From assembly GCA_902773435.1 (NCBI GenBank), contig CACYEN010000024.1, positions 1 through 44,378 on the forward strand: a stretch of DNA of 44,378 bases, written 5' to 3'. The notes beneath the pieces were generated by a model, which ran no database searches, was not told where the DNA came from, and worked only from the letters and a program-made list of their open reading frames with translations. Of this stretch, positions 1-8,425 are shown piece by piece. A program made the position numbers and the translations under genes. The first letter of the stretch is position 1. Each line of letters starts with the position of its first letter. The DNA is from an uncultured Lachnospiraceae bacterium. GTDB taxonomy: Bacteria > Bacillota > Clostridia > Lachnospirales > Lachnospiraceae.

Positions 1-1199
1 CCGGGTTCAACGACGACCCGCTCTGGCTGATCGCCGGGACGTCGGCTTACATCCGGGAGACAGGCGACGCCGGAATCCTCGATGAGATCGTCCCCTACGA
101 CAACGACATGTCCGTCGCGACGACGCTCTTCGAGCACCTGACCCGCTCGCTCGACTACATCATCAATCACAGGGGTCCGCACAGGCTGCCGCTCATCGGC
201 CGCGCCGACTGGAACGACTGCCTGAACCTCAACTGCTTCTCGGAGCATCCGGGCGAATCCTTCCAGACGTTCGGCCCCTCCGAGGGACCGGTCGCGGAAT
301 CCGTATTCATCGGCGGCATGTTCGTCAAGTACGGCCGCGAGTATGCCGATCTCGCGAGACTCCTCGGGAAAGAGGACGAAGCGGAGCGGGCGCTCCGGGA
401 AGTGAAGGACATGGAGAAGGCGCTGCTCACCGACGGCTGGGACGGCGAGTGGTTCGTCCGCGCCTACGACGCGTTCGGCCACAAGGTCGGCTCCAACGAG
501 TGCGACGAGGGCAAGATCTACATCGAGCCGCAGGGCTTCTGCGTCCTCGCCGGCGTCGGCCTGGAGACCGGCGAAGCCGTCAGGGCCCTCGACTCCGTGA
601 AGGAGAGGCTCGACTCCGAGTACGGGATCATGATCCTGCAGCCTGCCTACACCAGGTACCACGTGGAGCTCGGGGAGATCTCTTCTTATCCGCCGGGATA
701 CAAGGAGAATGCCGGCATTTTCTGTCACAACAACCCCTGGGTCTCCATCGCGGAGACTGTCGTCGGACGCGGCGACCGCGCGTTCGAGATCTACAGGAAG
801 ACCTGCCCCGCCTATCTCGAGGAGAAGAGCGAGATCCACAGGACCGAGCCCTACGTCTACTCCCAGATGGTTGCCGGCCGCGACGCGAAGTTCTTCGGCC
901 AGGGCAAGAACAGCTGGCTGACGGGGACGGCTGCCTGGACATTTACGGACATCTCCCAGTACATTCTCGGGGTTTATCCCACACTCGGCGGCCTTAAGAT
1001 CGACCCGTGCGTCCCGAAGGACTTCGGCGATTTCAGCATTCACCGCCGCTACCGCGGAGTCGATTACGACATCAGCGTCACGACGAACGGGTCCGAGAAG
1101 GGAGTCCGCTCCCTGACGGTCGACGGCCGGGAGATCGAGGGGTGCGTCATCCCCTATGATCCGACCGCGAAGAACGTGAAAGTCAGTGTTGTCATGTAA
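1..1199 (+). CDS. Cellobiose phosphorylase, GH94 (5' end outside window)
   Basis: Phosphorolyses cellobiose to glucose 1-phosphate and glucose in the cytoplasm. The open frame (codons in phase with position 3) runs in from the window edge, so the N-terminal half or so of this usually ~800-residue enzyme is missing and the first ATG at 108 is internal. The catalytic (alpha/alpha)6 barrel is visible: [10 protein letters not shown] near the edge, then [11 protein letters not shown] (about 200-230), which carries the general-acid Asp of the family, and the C-terminal [10 protein letters not shown] and [20 protein letters not shown] blocks. The DWNDC form points to cellobiose phosphorylase rather than chitobiose or cellodextrin phosphorylase, from family knowledge only. 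A terminator follows directly. The pathway fits intracellular use of cello-oligosaccharides. Confidence 0.93.
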   Translation, partial: GFNDDPLWLIAGTSAYIRETGDAGILDEIVPYDNDMSVATTLFEHLTRSLDYIINHRGPHRLPLIGRADWNDCLNLNCFSEHPGESFQTFGPSEGPVAESVFIGGMFVKYGREYADLARLLGKEDEAERALREVKDMEKALLTDGWDGEWFVRAYDAFGHKVGSNECDEGKIYIEPQGFCVLAGVGLETGEAVRALDSVKERLDSEYGIMILQPAYTRYHVELGEISSYPPGYKENAGIFCHNNPWVSIAETVVGRGDRAFEIYRKTCPAYLEEKSEIHRTEPYVYSQMVAGRDAKFFGQGKNSWLTGTAAWTFTDISQYILGVYPTLGGLKIDPCVPKDFGDFSIHRRYRGVDYDISVTTNGSEKGVRSLTVDGREIEGCVIPYDPTAKNVKVSVVM

Positions 1200-1226
1200 G
1201 CGCGGAGCCGCTTAAGCACAGCGGAA

Positions 1227-1269
1227 GGGCGTGCCGGACAGGTTTTCCTGCCGCCGGCACGCCCTTTTT
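1227..1269 (+). terminator. Rho-independent terminator after the GH94 gene
   Basis: Perfect 11-bp stem (1227-1237 with 1254-1264) followed by five T (1265-1269). The loop contains a further cagg/cctg pair. On the minus strand the hairpin is followed by only two T, so it acts mainly for the plus-strand phosphorylase; the convergent minus-strand gene ends at 1322. Confidence 0.9.
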
Positions 1270-1321
1270 CATGCTGTTCTTTTTCCCGCCGCTCTGTCTT
1301 TTGCGTCGTTTTCCCCTGTCC

Positions 1322-3196
1322 TCATTTCTGGACAAAGAAGATATCTATGAGTTCGTCAAAGAACTCCTGCTCTGAGATGCTGTACCTGGCCGCTCCGCTC
1401 CCTGCGCCGGACACATGTCCGGGCGCCGTCACCGCGGCCTCGTCCTTGAAGCCGTGGCGGATCACGGCGGAGATGAGATAGATCTGCCTCGTCGCGTTGA
1501 GATTCGTGAACGAGGCCCCTCTCAGATAGTTCCTGAGGTGCATCGGGAACAGCGGATTTCTGAAAAATGTCCTCCATGCCCTCTTGAAAAAGCCCGATAT
1601 GAACTGTCTCTGCCTGATGAGCCTCCATCTCGCCTTCTCCGCGCCCTCATACTCCTCCGCTTTGGAGTAGTCGTATGACCGGAGATACATCTCCGCGCTC
1701 TCCCCGGTGAGGATCAGGGGGTCGTCGACCTGCGTCCCCGCGTTCAGCTCCGCGTAATCCGGCGTCGCGACCGCGGGAATGCCTCCCACCGCGGCCGCGA
1801 GGCCTCCCGCGCGGCCGAGATCCATCATAAAATACGCGTGGATCGGAACCCCGAACAGGATATGCGACACGCAGGTGCAGGCGAACTCACACCCTGCTCT
1901 CCCTCCGCCTCCGATCACGTAGGCGCTGCGGAGCGTCGTCTTCTTCGCCTTTCCGGAATCCCCCGTCACCTCGATGGCCGTATCCGCCGAGATGCTGATC
2001 TCCGAGCTCTCCCCCGTCCTCGTGTTGAGCGAGATGACCAGCGCGGAATCGATAGCCGCTCCGCCGCCGTCCGGGTCAACCATGAAGACGGCTATGTTGC
2101 TCCGCGAGGAGTTGAGCTCATACGGCGCTCCCTCATACGTGATCGCCCGGTCGGACGTCACTTCCCCGTCTGCCCCTTTGGGAAGCCGGAGCCCGTCCTC
2201 CGCGACCCTGGTATTCAGGAACTCGCTCCGCCCGAGCGTTCCCATCGTCAGGAAGATCAGGCCGAGGGAGAGCGCCGCGATGGCCGCTGCCAGGAGCAGC
2301 CTTGTGAGGATTCTCAGGAATATGGGCGAGTGTTTCTTTCTCCGCTCCCTGCGAAGCTCCCTTCTCTTCTTCCTGGCGAGCTTCTTCATCGCGGTTTTGC
2401 GGACGGCGGCCTCCGTCTCCTGCTGCTCGGCGATCATCCGCCGCTCAGCCTCGATCTGGCCCAGCGCCCTTCGTTTCTCGGCAGCCTTCAGGGCCGCTTT
2501 CTCCGCGGCCTTCTGCTCCGCCGCCGCCTTCCTCTCCGCGGCAAGTCTGGCTCTCCGCTCTTTCCTCGAAAGGACAAGGCTCGCGGCTGCTTCTTCCTCC
2601 GCCCGCTTTCTCGCCTCCTCCTCGAGTTTCGCGATCAGCGGGTCGTTGCTGCTGACAAGGTCCTCCCGGAAGATGTCCCTGACCTCCTCCTCGCCGTCGT
2701 CGGACTCCTCCGTCTCCGGCTGGTAGTGCACAAAGAAGCCTCTCCTGATCAGCTCCTCCCGCACCATCGCGTCGATCTCTTCCTCTGTGACCTCCGGTTC
2801 GTCCAGGATATCGGCATATTTTTCGGACCCGCTCTCACGGTCCACGTCGGAGAGCATCTCCGGAAATGACGAAGCCCCACCCTGCCCGGTCAGGGAATCG
2901 ACGAACGAACCGCCCGGACCGTCCCCGGCCACGGCATCAGAAGAACCGCCGTCCCCGGTCTCCCCGGAAGCGCCGGCTTCCCCGCCGTCCGTCCCTCCGT
3001 CAGACGGCTCGTCGAACCTGTAAACCTCCTTTGAATTATCAAATCCCGGCACCTTGAAGCGCGACCGCTCCCCATATCGTCCGCTCCCGGTGTACCGGGG
3101 CGGCTCCGCCGCCGGAAAGTCAAAATCAAAGTCGGAATCCCCAGATTCCACGTCGTCCATCCAGAACGGTTTTCGTCTGTTCTCCAGATCATCCAT
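1322..3196 (-). CDS. Divergent LCP (LytR-CpsA-Psr) family membrane protein
   Basis: LCP proteins attach glycopolymers to peptidoglycan. Order seen in 624 residues: long acidic low-complexity N-terminus (1-180), a Lys/Glu/Ala-rich predicted coiled coil (185-285), one membrane segment (about 292-319), then an extracellular LCP-like domain (about 350-580). The domain is recognised from DSALVISLNTRTG, the stretch ending FGVPIHAYFMMDLGR, VGGIPA and the late RWRLIRQRQFI block. The usual SIPRD site reads SISADT, so the Arg normally contacting the pyrophosphate is absent, and the YVRYR motif is not recognisable. It may therefore be a non-catalytic or altered LCP relative. It is last in the envelope operon, 17 bp after the Mbeg1-like gene. 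The RBS before 3196 is weak. Confidence 0.75.
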   Translation of the reverse strand: MDDLENRRKPFWMDDVESGDSDFDFDFPAAEPPRYTGSGRYGERSRFKVPGFDNSKEVYRFDEPSDGGTDGGEAGASGETGDGGSSDAVAGDGPGGSFVDSLTGQGGASSFPEMLSDVDRESGSEKYADILDEPEVTEEEIDAMVREELIRRGFFVHYQPETEESDDGEEEVRDIFREDLVSSNDPLIAKLEEEARKRAEEEAAASLVLSRKERRARLAAERKAAAEQKAAEKAALKAAEKRRALGQIEAERRMIAEQQETEAAVRKTAMKKLARKKRRELRRERRKKHSPIFLRILTRLLLAAAIAALSLGLIFLTMGTLGRSEFLNTRVAEDGLRLPKGADGEVTSDRAITYEGAPYELNSSRSNIAVFMVDPDGGGAAIDSALVISLNTRTGESSEISISADTAIEVTGDSGKAKKTTLRSAYVIGGGGRAGCEFACTCVSHILFGVPIHAYFMMDLGRAGGLAAAVGGIPAVATPDYAELNAGTQVDDPLILTGESAEMYLRSYDYSKAEEYEGAEKARWRLIRQRQFISGFFKRAWRTFFRNPLFPMHLRNYLRGASFTNLNATRQIYLISAVIRHGFKDEAAVTAPGHVSGAGSGAARYSISEQEFFDELIDIFFVQK

Positions 3197-3213
3197 CGTC
3201 CACTACCGGTCTT

Positions 3214-4482
3214 TTAAACATTCCCGTCTTTTTCGTCAATCTTATCTTCGGTCTTATCTTCTATCTGTTCTTCTGTCTGTTCTTCAATCTTTTCTTCTGT
3301 CTTATCTTCTATCTTATCTTCAAGCCTGTCGTCAATGCGCTCTTTCAGCACCTTGACCCCGCTTCTCACCAGCTTTCGGAGAATGGCCATGAACCGTTTT
3401 CTCTTCTCCTCCTGCAGCCGGTTGAAGCCCTTGAGGATTGCCGCCGTCGCCGCCAGCTTATGCTCCCTGTATTCGTCGAGCGTCGTCACCCCCGCGGACG
3501 CAAAGAGCCCGAACAGGCTGTCGACGAAGAGCTTCCGGTCCTCCGTGCTGACCCCGTGAATCCACTCCTTGATCGTCTCGTCGAACAGAATGCTCTCCTC
3601 GGAGCGCTCGTCGGTCACGACGAACCTGTTTCCAAGGACCTCCCAGCTCAGCGCGTCGTGCTGCATGAAGCCGCTCTCACTGCTCTTCACGACCCGGAGC
3701 TTCAGCCTCCCGCTCATCAGGATCCCGATGATGGACGTCTCCGGGATGATCTTGACCATCCTCGGCAGCATCGAGGAGAATGCCGGGGAATCCGCGATCG
3801 ATTCGATAAACCCGGGGCCGTCGTTGGAGTAGACGCCGATGATGCTGTCCTTCACGGAATCGCTGCAGAACGCGGCGGCGTAAGCCGCGAAATTCCCTCC
3901 CTTGGAGTGGCCGCCCACCCGGACCGCCAGCCCCTGTCCGCCAAACGTGGCCTCAAGGTAGTTTCTGGCGAATATCTGCCCGACGGTCGCTCCGCTGTAG
4001 CTGAGATCGAAATCCTCCTTCCATCCCGCCAACGTGTCGTCCGTCCCGCGGAAAGCCAGGTACCAGGTGCCGTCTCCGACCTCATAGGTCACGGCGGACA
4101 TCTGGAGGTCCCTCCCGGGATCGACCAGGTTGACATACCCGGACAGCCTAAGCCCCGCGAACCTCTTCGACCCCGCGACTTTCCGGAGAAGCAGGGGATA
4201 CAGCCTGTAAAATGTCTCCCTCGCCTTCAGCTCCTCCTCGGAGTGCAGGGAGAAATACCGCTCCGCCGCCTCCGCGATCCCGACCGACCGGTTCTCCGAA
4301 ACGGTAGAAAAAACCCCGGGCGGCTCGGATGCCGAGCCCGGCGACCAGATCGGCCCCGGAATCACCCCCTCGAAGTCGGTGTATGCGAGAACCGCCAGAA
4401 TCAGGTTGTCCACTTCATTGAAAGGATCCGTCCCGAAGGAGATGTCTCCTCTCCAGTCCAGATAATCGCCGATATTCCCCAT
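3214..4482 (-). CDS. Mbeg1-like (DUF2974) alpha/beta hydrolase
   Basis: Serine hydrolase of the lipase-like Mbeg1/DUF2974 family; substrate unknown. The nucleophile elbow GHSKG is at 191-195 (Ser193), preceded by a class-3-lipase-like FRGTDDT (about 144-150). The first 35 residues (GNIGDYLDWRGD, then VDNLILAVLAY) are typical of the family. There is no signal peptide or membrane segment, so it should be cytosolic. The last ~45 residues are an unusual charged four-residue repeat (EDKI/EEQT/EDKT) encoded by a 12-bp DNA repeat, not part of the hydrolase fold. It sits between the amidase and LCP genes in the envelope operon, which suggests but does not prove an envelope or lipid role. Confidence 0.85.
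   Translation of the reverse strand: MGNIGDYLDWRGDISFGTDPFNEVDNLILAVLAYTDFEGVIPGPIWSPGSASEPPGVFSTVSENRSVGIAEAAERYFSLHSEEELKARETFYRLYPLLLRKVAGSKRFAGLRLSGYVNLVDPGRDLQMSAVTYEVGDGTWYLAFRGTDDTLAGWKEDFDLSYSGATVGQIFARNYLEATFGGQGLAVRVGGHSKGGNFAAYAAAFCSDSVKDSIIGVYSNDGPGFIESIADSPAFSSMLPRMVKIIPETSIIGILMSGRLKLRVVKSSESGFMQHDALSWEVLGNRFVVTDERSEESILFDETIKEWIHGVSTEDRKLFVDSLFGLFASAGVTTLDEYREHKLAATAAILKGFNRLQEEKRKRFMAILRKLVRSGVKVLKERIDDRLEDKIEDKTEEKIEEQTEEQIEDKTEDKIDEKDGNV
3229..3330 (-). repeat. 12-bp imperfect tandem repeat in the 3' end of the Mbeg1-like gene
   Basis: On the plus strand about eight units follow tct(t/g)(a/t)tcttcNN with 12-nt periodicity. They encode D/E-D/E-K/Q-I/T tetrads at the protein C-terminus. 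The tract is pyrimidine-only over long stretches on the plus strand. Such in-frame 12-bp units can gain or lose copies without a frameshift, so tail length may vary between strains. Confidence 0.85.
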
Positions 4483-4548
4483 GCCGAATCCCTGACATTG
4501 TCTCTTTCTGCCCGTCTCATGAAGAACATAAGCCCGCCCGCAGCCCTC

Positions 4549-5622
4549 TCAGCCGGCGGCCGCCTGTTCTTCCGCCGAGTTGTACCGCGCCTTCACGTCA
4601 GAGAGGAACTGCTCCCATGCGTCTTCGTGCTCCACGTAGTACTTCGGGCAGTTCTTGCCCGTCACGTCGTAATGCCTGATCACGTGTCCGGGTCCGGTCT
4701 CAAATGCCCTGCACAGCCACGCGGTCAGCTCCACCAGCGACCGGTACGTGGCATCCGTGAACTGTCCGCTCTCATCGGGATGGCAGCACTCAATCGAGAT
4801 CGTGTCCGAATTCCTGTTGTTCGAGGCGTAGGCCCACTCCGAGCAGGATACGCACTGGATGATCTCTCCCTCGAGCCCGATCACGAAATGGCTGCTCGCG
4901 GACCGGCTCCCGTCCTTGAGGCTCTCGAAATAATCCCTGTTCTGCTGGGCAGTGGATCCGGGGTTTCCGACGTAGTGAATGACGATATCATTCACCTCCT
5001 CGAGCGCGTACTGGGGTCTCGAGAAGGGGTTCGGCGTCAGCAGCTGGATGTCCCTCTCAGGGCATCCCTCCCAGAAGGATCCGTCAGTATAGCACCTCTT
5101 TGTCGGCGGAAGTTCCGCCGCGCCCTGCGCCTCCGCGCCCGCTCCGGATTTTTCCGCGGGCTCCGCGACGGATTCCGGACCGGCTGTGGAGAAGGTTTCC
5201 GCCGGCTCCTCTGCGGCTGCCCCCGAATCAGTCCACGCGGCTGTCCTGCCGGGCTCCTCGGTATGTGACAGGACATCGTCTCCGGCGTATACCGCCGTCG
5301 GCTCTTCCCACATCGACTCCGCGGGCTCCTCAAGCACCTCATCGAACGCGCTGTCCAGCGCGCGGAGCGTCCTCAGGTCGTCGGCTTCGCTCTCAGCCTG
5401 CCCGCCCGCGGGCTCCTCCTCTTCCTCAAGCGATTCAGAGATCCCGCCGACCGGGACGGAGGAGATGCTCTCATCCCCTGCGGTCCCTGCCTCCGCGGCC
5501 GTCACTTCCCGATGCCGCAGCACCCCCGAATGCCTCAGATAGAGGATAATTCCAGTAATAAGCAGGACATCTATCAGTCCGAAAAGAATCAGTCCCGTCA
5601 GTTTCCGTCCGTTCATCCGCAA
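4549..5622 (-). CDS. Membrane-anchored N-acetylmuramoyl-L-alanine amidase (Amidase_2)
   Basis: Cleaves the MurNAc-L-Ala bond of peptidoglycan outside the membrane. Residues 8-29 form an N-terminal signal anchor; 35-190 are an acidic, Pro/Ala/Glu-rich linker that probably spans the wall; 195-345 are the PGRP/Amidase_2 fold. Zinc ligands are visible as H216 (IHYVGN), H317 (IRHYD) and C325 (KNCPKY), with E278 (SIECC) as likely catalytic Glu. The gene starts 3 bp after the stop of the carboxypeptidase gene, and its AAGGA ribosome site overlaps that stop codon, so translational coupling is likely. M3 is a possible alternative start. Confidence 0.9.
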   Translation of the reverse strand: MRMNGRKLTGLILFGLIDVLLITGIILYLRHSGVLRHREVTAAEAGTAGDESISSVPVGGISESLEEEEEPAGGQAESEADDLRTLRALDSAFDEVLEEPAESMWEEPTAVYAGDDVLSHTEEPGRTAAWTDSGAAAEEPAETFSTAGPESVAEPAEKSGAGAEAQGAAELPPTKRCYTDGSFWEGCPERDIQLLTPNPFSRPQYALEEVNDIVIHYVGNPGSTAQQNRDYFESLKDGSRSASSHFVIGLEGEIIQCVSCSEWAYASNNRNSDTISIECCHPDESGQFTDATYRSLVELTAWLCRAFETGPGHVIRHYDVTGKNCPKYYVEHEDAWEQFLSDVKARYNSAEEQAAAG

Positions 5623-5625
5623 TCC

Positions 5626-7101
5626 TTATTCTGTATCGTCCGGGGTTTCCCTGTTCTCTCCGCCGTCTTTTCTGTCTTCCGCGGACCCGGATCTCTTTCT
5701 CCTGATCTCGATTTCTTCGGCCTCGGCCTCCCTGAATCCGGAGTTCTCCTTCTTCCTCCGGGCCTGGTACCGTCTTCTCTGTTCAGCCCGCTTCTTCTCG
5801 AGCTCCTTCCTGTACCGGCTGCCCGCGAACAGCAGCGCGGCGGCGAGGAGGATGATGAGCGCGATGATGGGAAGGAGCGGACTGCCCGCGCGCCGCGCGC
5901 CGACCACGCCGGACCCGTTCTTCTCCGATCCCGCCGCACCTAGGGCATCCCCGGCCGGAATCTCCTCCGCCGACTCCGCGACGGATTCCACCGGAATATC
6001 CACGACGGCCCTTCCCACCGGAAGGCCGCTGTAGAGATACTGAATATGCCGCTTCCCGTCCCTGTCCCCGATCTCCGCCGTGTAGAGCGGATTCGGGGAG
6101 GAACCTCCGTTCGAGAGGTCAAGGAACGGGGATGTGTCGACCCCGTTCGGCAGCACCACTGCGCCGCCGGGAACTTCTGTCTTCTTGAAATTGTCAAATC
6201 CGTAGGTGTAGAGCCTCGCCTGATCGGAATAATCGGTCTTGTCCGGCGTCTTCATCGTGACGCAGATCAGCGTCCACCCGTCCTTCTCGGCCGCGGAGAC
6301 GAGCGTCCTCTGCGCTGCGTTGGTGAACCCCGTCTTTCCCCCGATGCAGTACTCGTAGTAATACTCGGAGTCCGGATTGATCAGCGAGTTGTGGTTCTGG
6401 TAGGACCGCTCCCCGTCATATCTGTTCGTCGGTCCCACCGTGTAATTCAGGGTGGAAATCAGCTTCCTGAACATATCGTTCTTCAGGGCTTCCCTGAAGA
6501 TGAGAGCCAGGTCCATCGCCGTCGTGTAGTGCTCATCGTCGGGCATTCCGCTCGAATTGTGGAAATGCGTGCCGGTACAGCCGAGAAGTCTCGCCCTCTC
6601 CGTCATGATCTCCGCAAACGATTCCACGTCCCCGCCGACTTCAATCGCCAGCTGGTTCGCGATGTCGTTCGCGGATTTCAGCATCAGCATATAGAGGCAG
6701 TCCTCGACCGAGAACTCCTCCCCGACAACGGTCCCCGCGTTGGAGCTGTCCTCGGCAACACCCCTGCATCCCTCCTCCGTCATCGTGACCGTCCCGTCGA
6801 GGGACAGGTTTTCGAGGGCGAGCAGGCAGGTCATGCACTTGGTCGTGCTCGCGGGATAGCGCTTCGTGTCCTTCTCCAGCGCGCAGAGAACGGCCCCCGT
6901 CTCGGCATCCACGAGGACGCAGCTCTGGCCGTAGACGGGATTTTTCACCGGCCATCCGGATATGCTGTTGGTATCAGGCTCATAGCTCATGATCTCCCCG
7001 TCATCCGCCCCGGCACTGACCGTCGCGCAGAGCATGAGGGCCGCACAGACAAGGGCGATGAGCCGCCTGTATATTCTCCTGTATTCAAGTCTTCTTATCA
7101 T
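5626..7101 (-). CDS. dacA: D-alanyl-D-alanine carboxypeptidase (PBP5-like, peptidase S11)
   Basis: Trims the terminal D-Ala from peptidoglycan stem peptides. Numbering from the upstream ATG at 7143, the active-site motifs are STTK (99-102), SAN (157-159) and KTG (270-272). A signal peptide lies at about 20-47 and a C-terminal membrane helix at about 423-443, followed by a basic cytosolic tail of about 60 residues; typical PBP5 has an amphipathic C-terminal anchor instead. The frame stays open to an ATG at 7143, but that ATG lies at the predicted transcription start of the strong promoter at 7150-7178. Translation more likely begins at 7101 (GGAG nine nt upstream) or 7116. First gene of the envelope operon. 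Confidence 0.9.
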   Translation of the reverse strand: MIRRLEYRRIYRRLIALVCAALMLCATVSAGADDGEIMSYEPDTNSISGWPVKNPVYGQSCVLVDAETGAVLCALEKDTKRYPASTTKCMTCLLALENLSLDGTVTMTEEGCRGVAEDSSNAGTVVGEEFSVEDCLYMLMLKSANDIANQLAIEVGGDVESFAEIMTERARLLGCTGTHFHNSSGMPDDEHYTTAMDLALIFREALKNDMFRKLISTLNYTVGPTNRYDGERSYQNHNSLINPDSEYYYEYCIGGKTGFTNAAQRTLVSAAEKDGWTLICVTMKTPDKTDYSDQARLYTYGFDNFKKTEVPGGAVVLPNGVDTSPFLDLSNGGSSPNPLYTAEIGDRDGKRHIQYLYSGLPVGRAVVDIPVESVAESAEEIPAGDALGAAGSEKNGSGVVGARRAGSPLLPIIALIILLAAALLFAGSRYRKELEKKRAEQRRRYQARRKKENSGFREAEAEEIEIRRKRSGSAEDRKDGGENRETPDDTE

Positions 7102-7149
7102 CGATGCAGTCTCCATATGGTTCCCCGACGCCTCGTAAGGCATCTCACT

Positions 7150-7178
7150 ATTATATAGGCAAGAGAGGAAGATGTCAA
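7150..7178 (-). promoter_or_regulatory. Consensus sigma-A promoter for the envelope operon
   Basis: On the minus strand TTGACA (7178-7173), a 17-nt spacer and TATAAT (7155-7150): both boxes match consensus exactly. Predicted start of transcription is near 7143, which coincides with the first ATG of the carboxypeptidase frame and argues for a downstream start codon. Confidence 0.88.
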
Positions 7179-7236
7179 AGAACCGGCCAGGTTTCCGCCC
7201 CTGCGTATTGACATCCGGCGCGCGCCGTCCTATGAT

Positions 7237-8343
7237 CTACGGCATCAGGTCCCCGATGTCAAACACCAGGACCCTGTCCACTTTCAGCACCGGCTGCGCG
7301 CGGTAAGCGTACGCCCCCGCCTCGAACAGGCAGAAAAGCTGCCCGTCCGCCTCGCAGATCTGCTCCAGCTTCTCCGGCATTCTCCATGTCCGGACGGCGT
7401 CTTTCGCCTGATAGCTCTTCTTTCCCTCTTCGTACTCGTAGATCTGGAGATAGGAGTCATTCATCCCGTACGACTTGGAGAGCAGCAGGTAATCTCCATT
7501 CCTGCACACGCCCTGGATCTGTCCTGACGTCACCGCCGTGTGGTCGGAGATCACCGTCTCATGGACCGGATCGTAGTCCTCAAAAATCCTCGACCGAAGC
7601 CCGCCGTCGCCGGTCAGGGTGAACCAGGAGATCTCGCTCCTGCCCTTCTTCCTGAAGATGCCCGCGATCAGGGAGTTCTCCGCGTAATTCATGTAGGAAT
7701 TGGTGACCATTGTGGCCAGCGTATAGTTGAACGCCGCCGGAACCGGCGCTTTCGAATCCTCGTCGTACTGCTCGAGATCGGAGAGCCTGTAGGCGATCGC
7801 CTTGGCCGAATTGTGCGTCCCCCCCGACACCCATATGTTCCTGTTGACCGGGTCGTAGGCCAGTCCGCCGACATGCGCCTGTCCAGCCATGGGAATCGTC
7901 TTGAGGAGCCGTCCGTCCTTTCTGTCCAGGAGGTAGAGCACGGAATTGTGCCTGAGAGTGTGGCAGTAGGCGGATATGACCAGATAGTCCTCCGTCACGC
8001 AGAGCCCCTGGGGGGTCATCGACGTGCAGGTCGTAAGCGCGTGGAATTCACCCTGGAGCGTCCGCGTCGTTCTCATCCCCGGGATCACATAGGACTTTCT
8101 GACCATCCCCGCGAGTTTCCGGAACCGGAACGAGAGCAGGGTGTCCATCATACCGTTCGACCGGTAGAGAACAGGACCCATATCCGTCGTCTGCGCCTTT
8201 GTCTTCGGCTCATATCTTCCCCGGAAGAATCCCACGTAGACCGTGATATACAGAAACATGCCGAGGACGGCGAGAAGCACCGCGGCGGCCACTGTCAGTA
8301 CCCGGCTTCTTCTGTTCTTCTCTTTACGCCTCGTCCGAGCCAC
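7237..8343 (-). CDS. Membrane-anchored protein of unknown function, probable beta-propeller
   Basis: I do not recognise the family. A short basic stretch (TRRKEKNRRSR) precedes one membrane helix (TVAAAVLLAVLGMFLYITVY), so the remaining ~330 residues should be outside. They contain repeated blade-like patterns (YLVISAYCHTLRHNSVLYLL, VGGLAYDPVNRNIWVSGG, IQGVCRNGDYLLLSKSYG, GQLFCLFEAGAYAY) suggesting a propeller. The N-terminal ectodomain stretch TTCTSMTPQGLCVTEDYL is a plausible first blade. The frame is open back to 8445, but that would overlap recQ head to head by 20 bp. GTG at 8343 with GGAGGA ten nt upstream gives a normal N-terminus, so I chose it; the start is uncertain. Same strand as the envelope operon, upstream of its promoter. 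Confidence 0.7.
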   Translation of the reverse strand: MARTRRKEKNRRSRVLTVAAAVLLAVLGMFLYITVYVGFFRGRYEPKTKAQTTDMGPVLYRSNGMMDTLLSFRFRKLAGMVRKSYVIPGMRTTRTLQGEFHALTTCTSMTPQGLCVTEDYLVISAYCHTLRHNSVLYLLDRKDGRLLKTIPMAGQAHVGGLAYDPVNRNIWVSGGTHNSAKAIAYRLSDLEQYDEDSKAPVPAAFNYTLATMVTNSYMNYAENSLIAGIFRKKGRSEISWFTLTGDGGLRSRIFEDYDPVHETVISDHTAVTSGQIQGVCRNGDYLLLSKSYGMNDSYLQIYEYEEGKKSYQAKDAVRTWRMPEKLEQICEADGQLFCLFEAGAYAYRAQPVLKVDRVLVFDIGDLMP

Positions 8344-8425
8344 TCTTCCAAAGTCCTCCACAGCAGGCCGGAACCTGTTTACCGAAAAATGAAATGATGC
8401 CTGAGCCGGAAAGGAGCGTCGCGCC

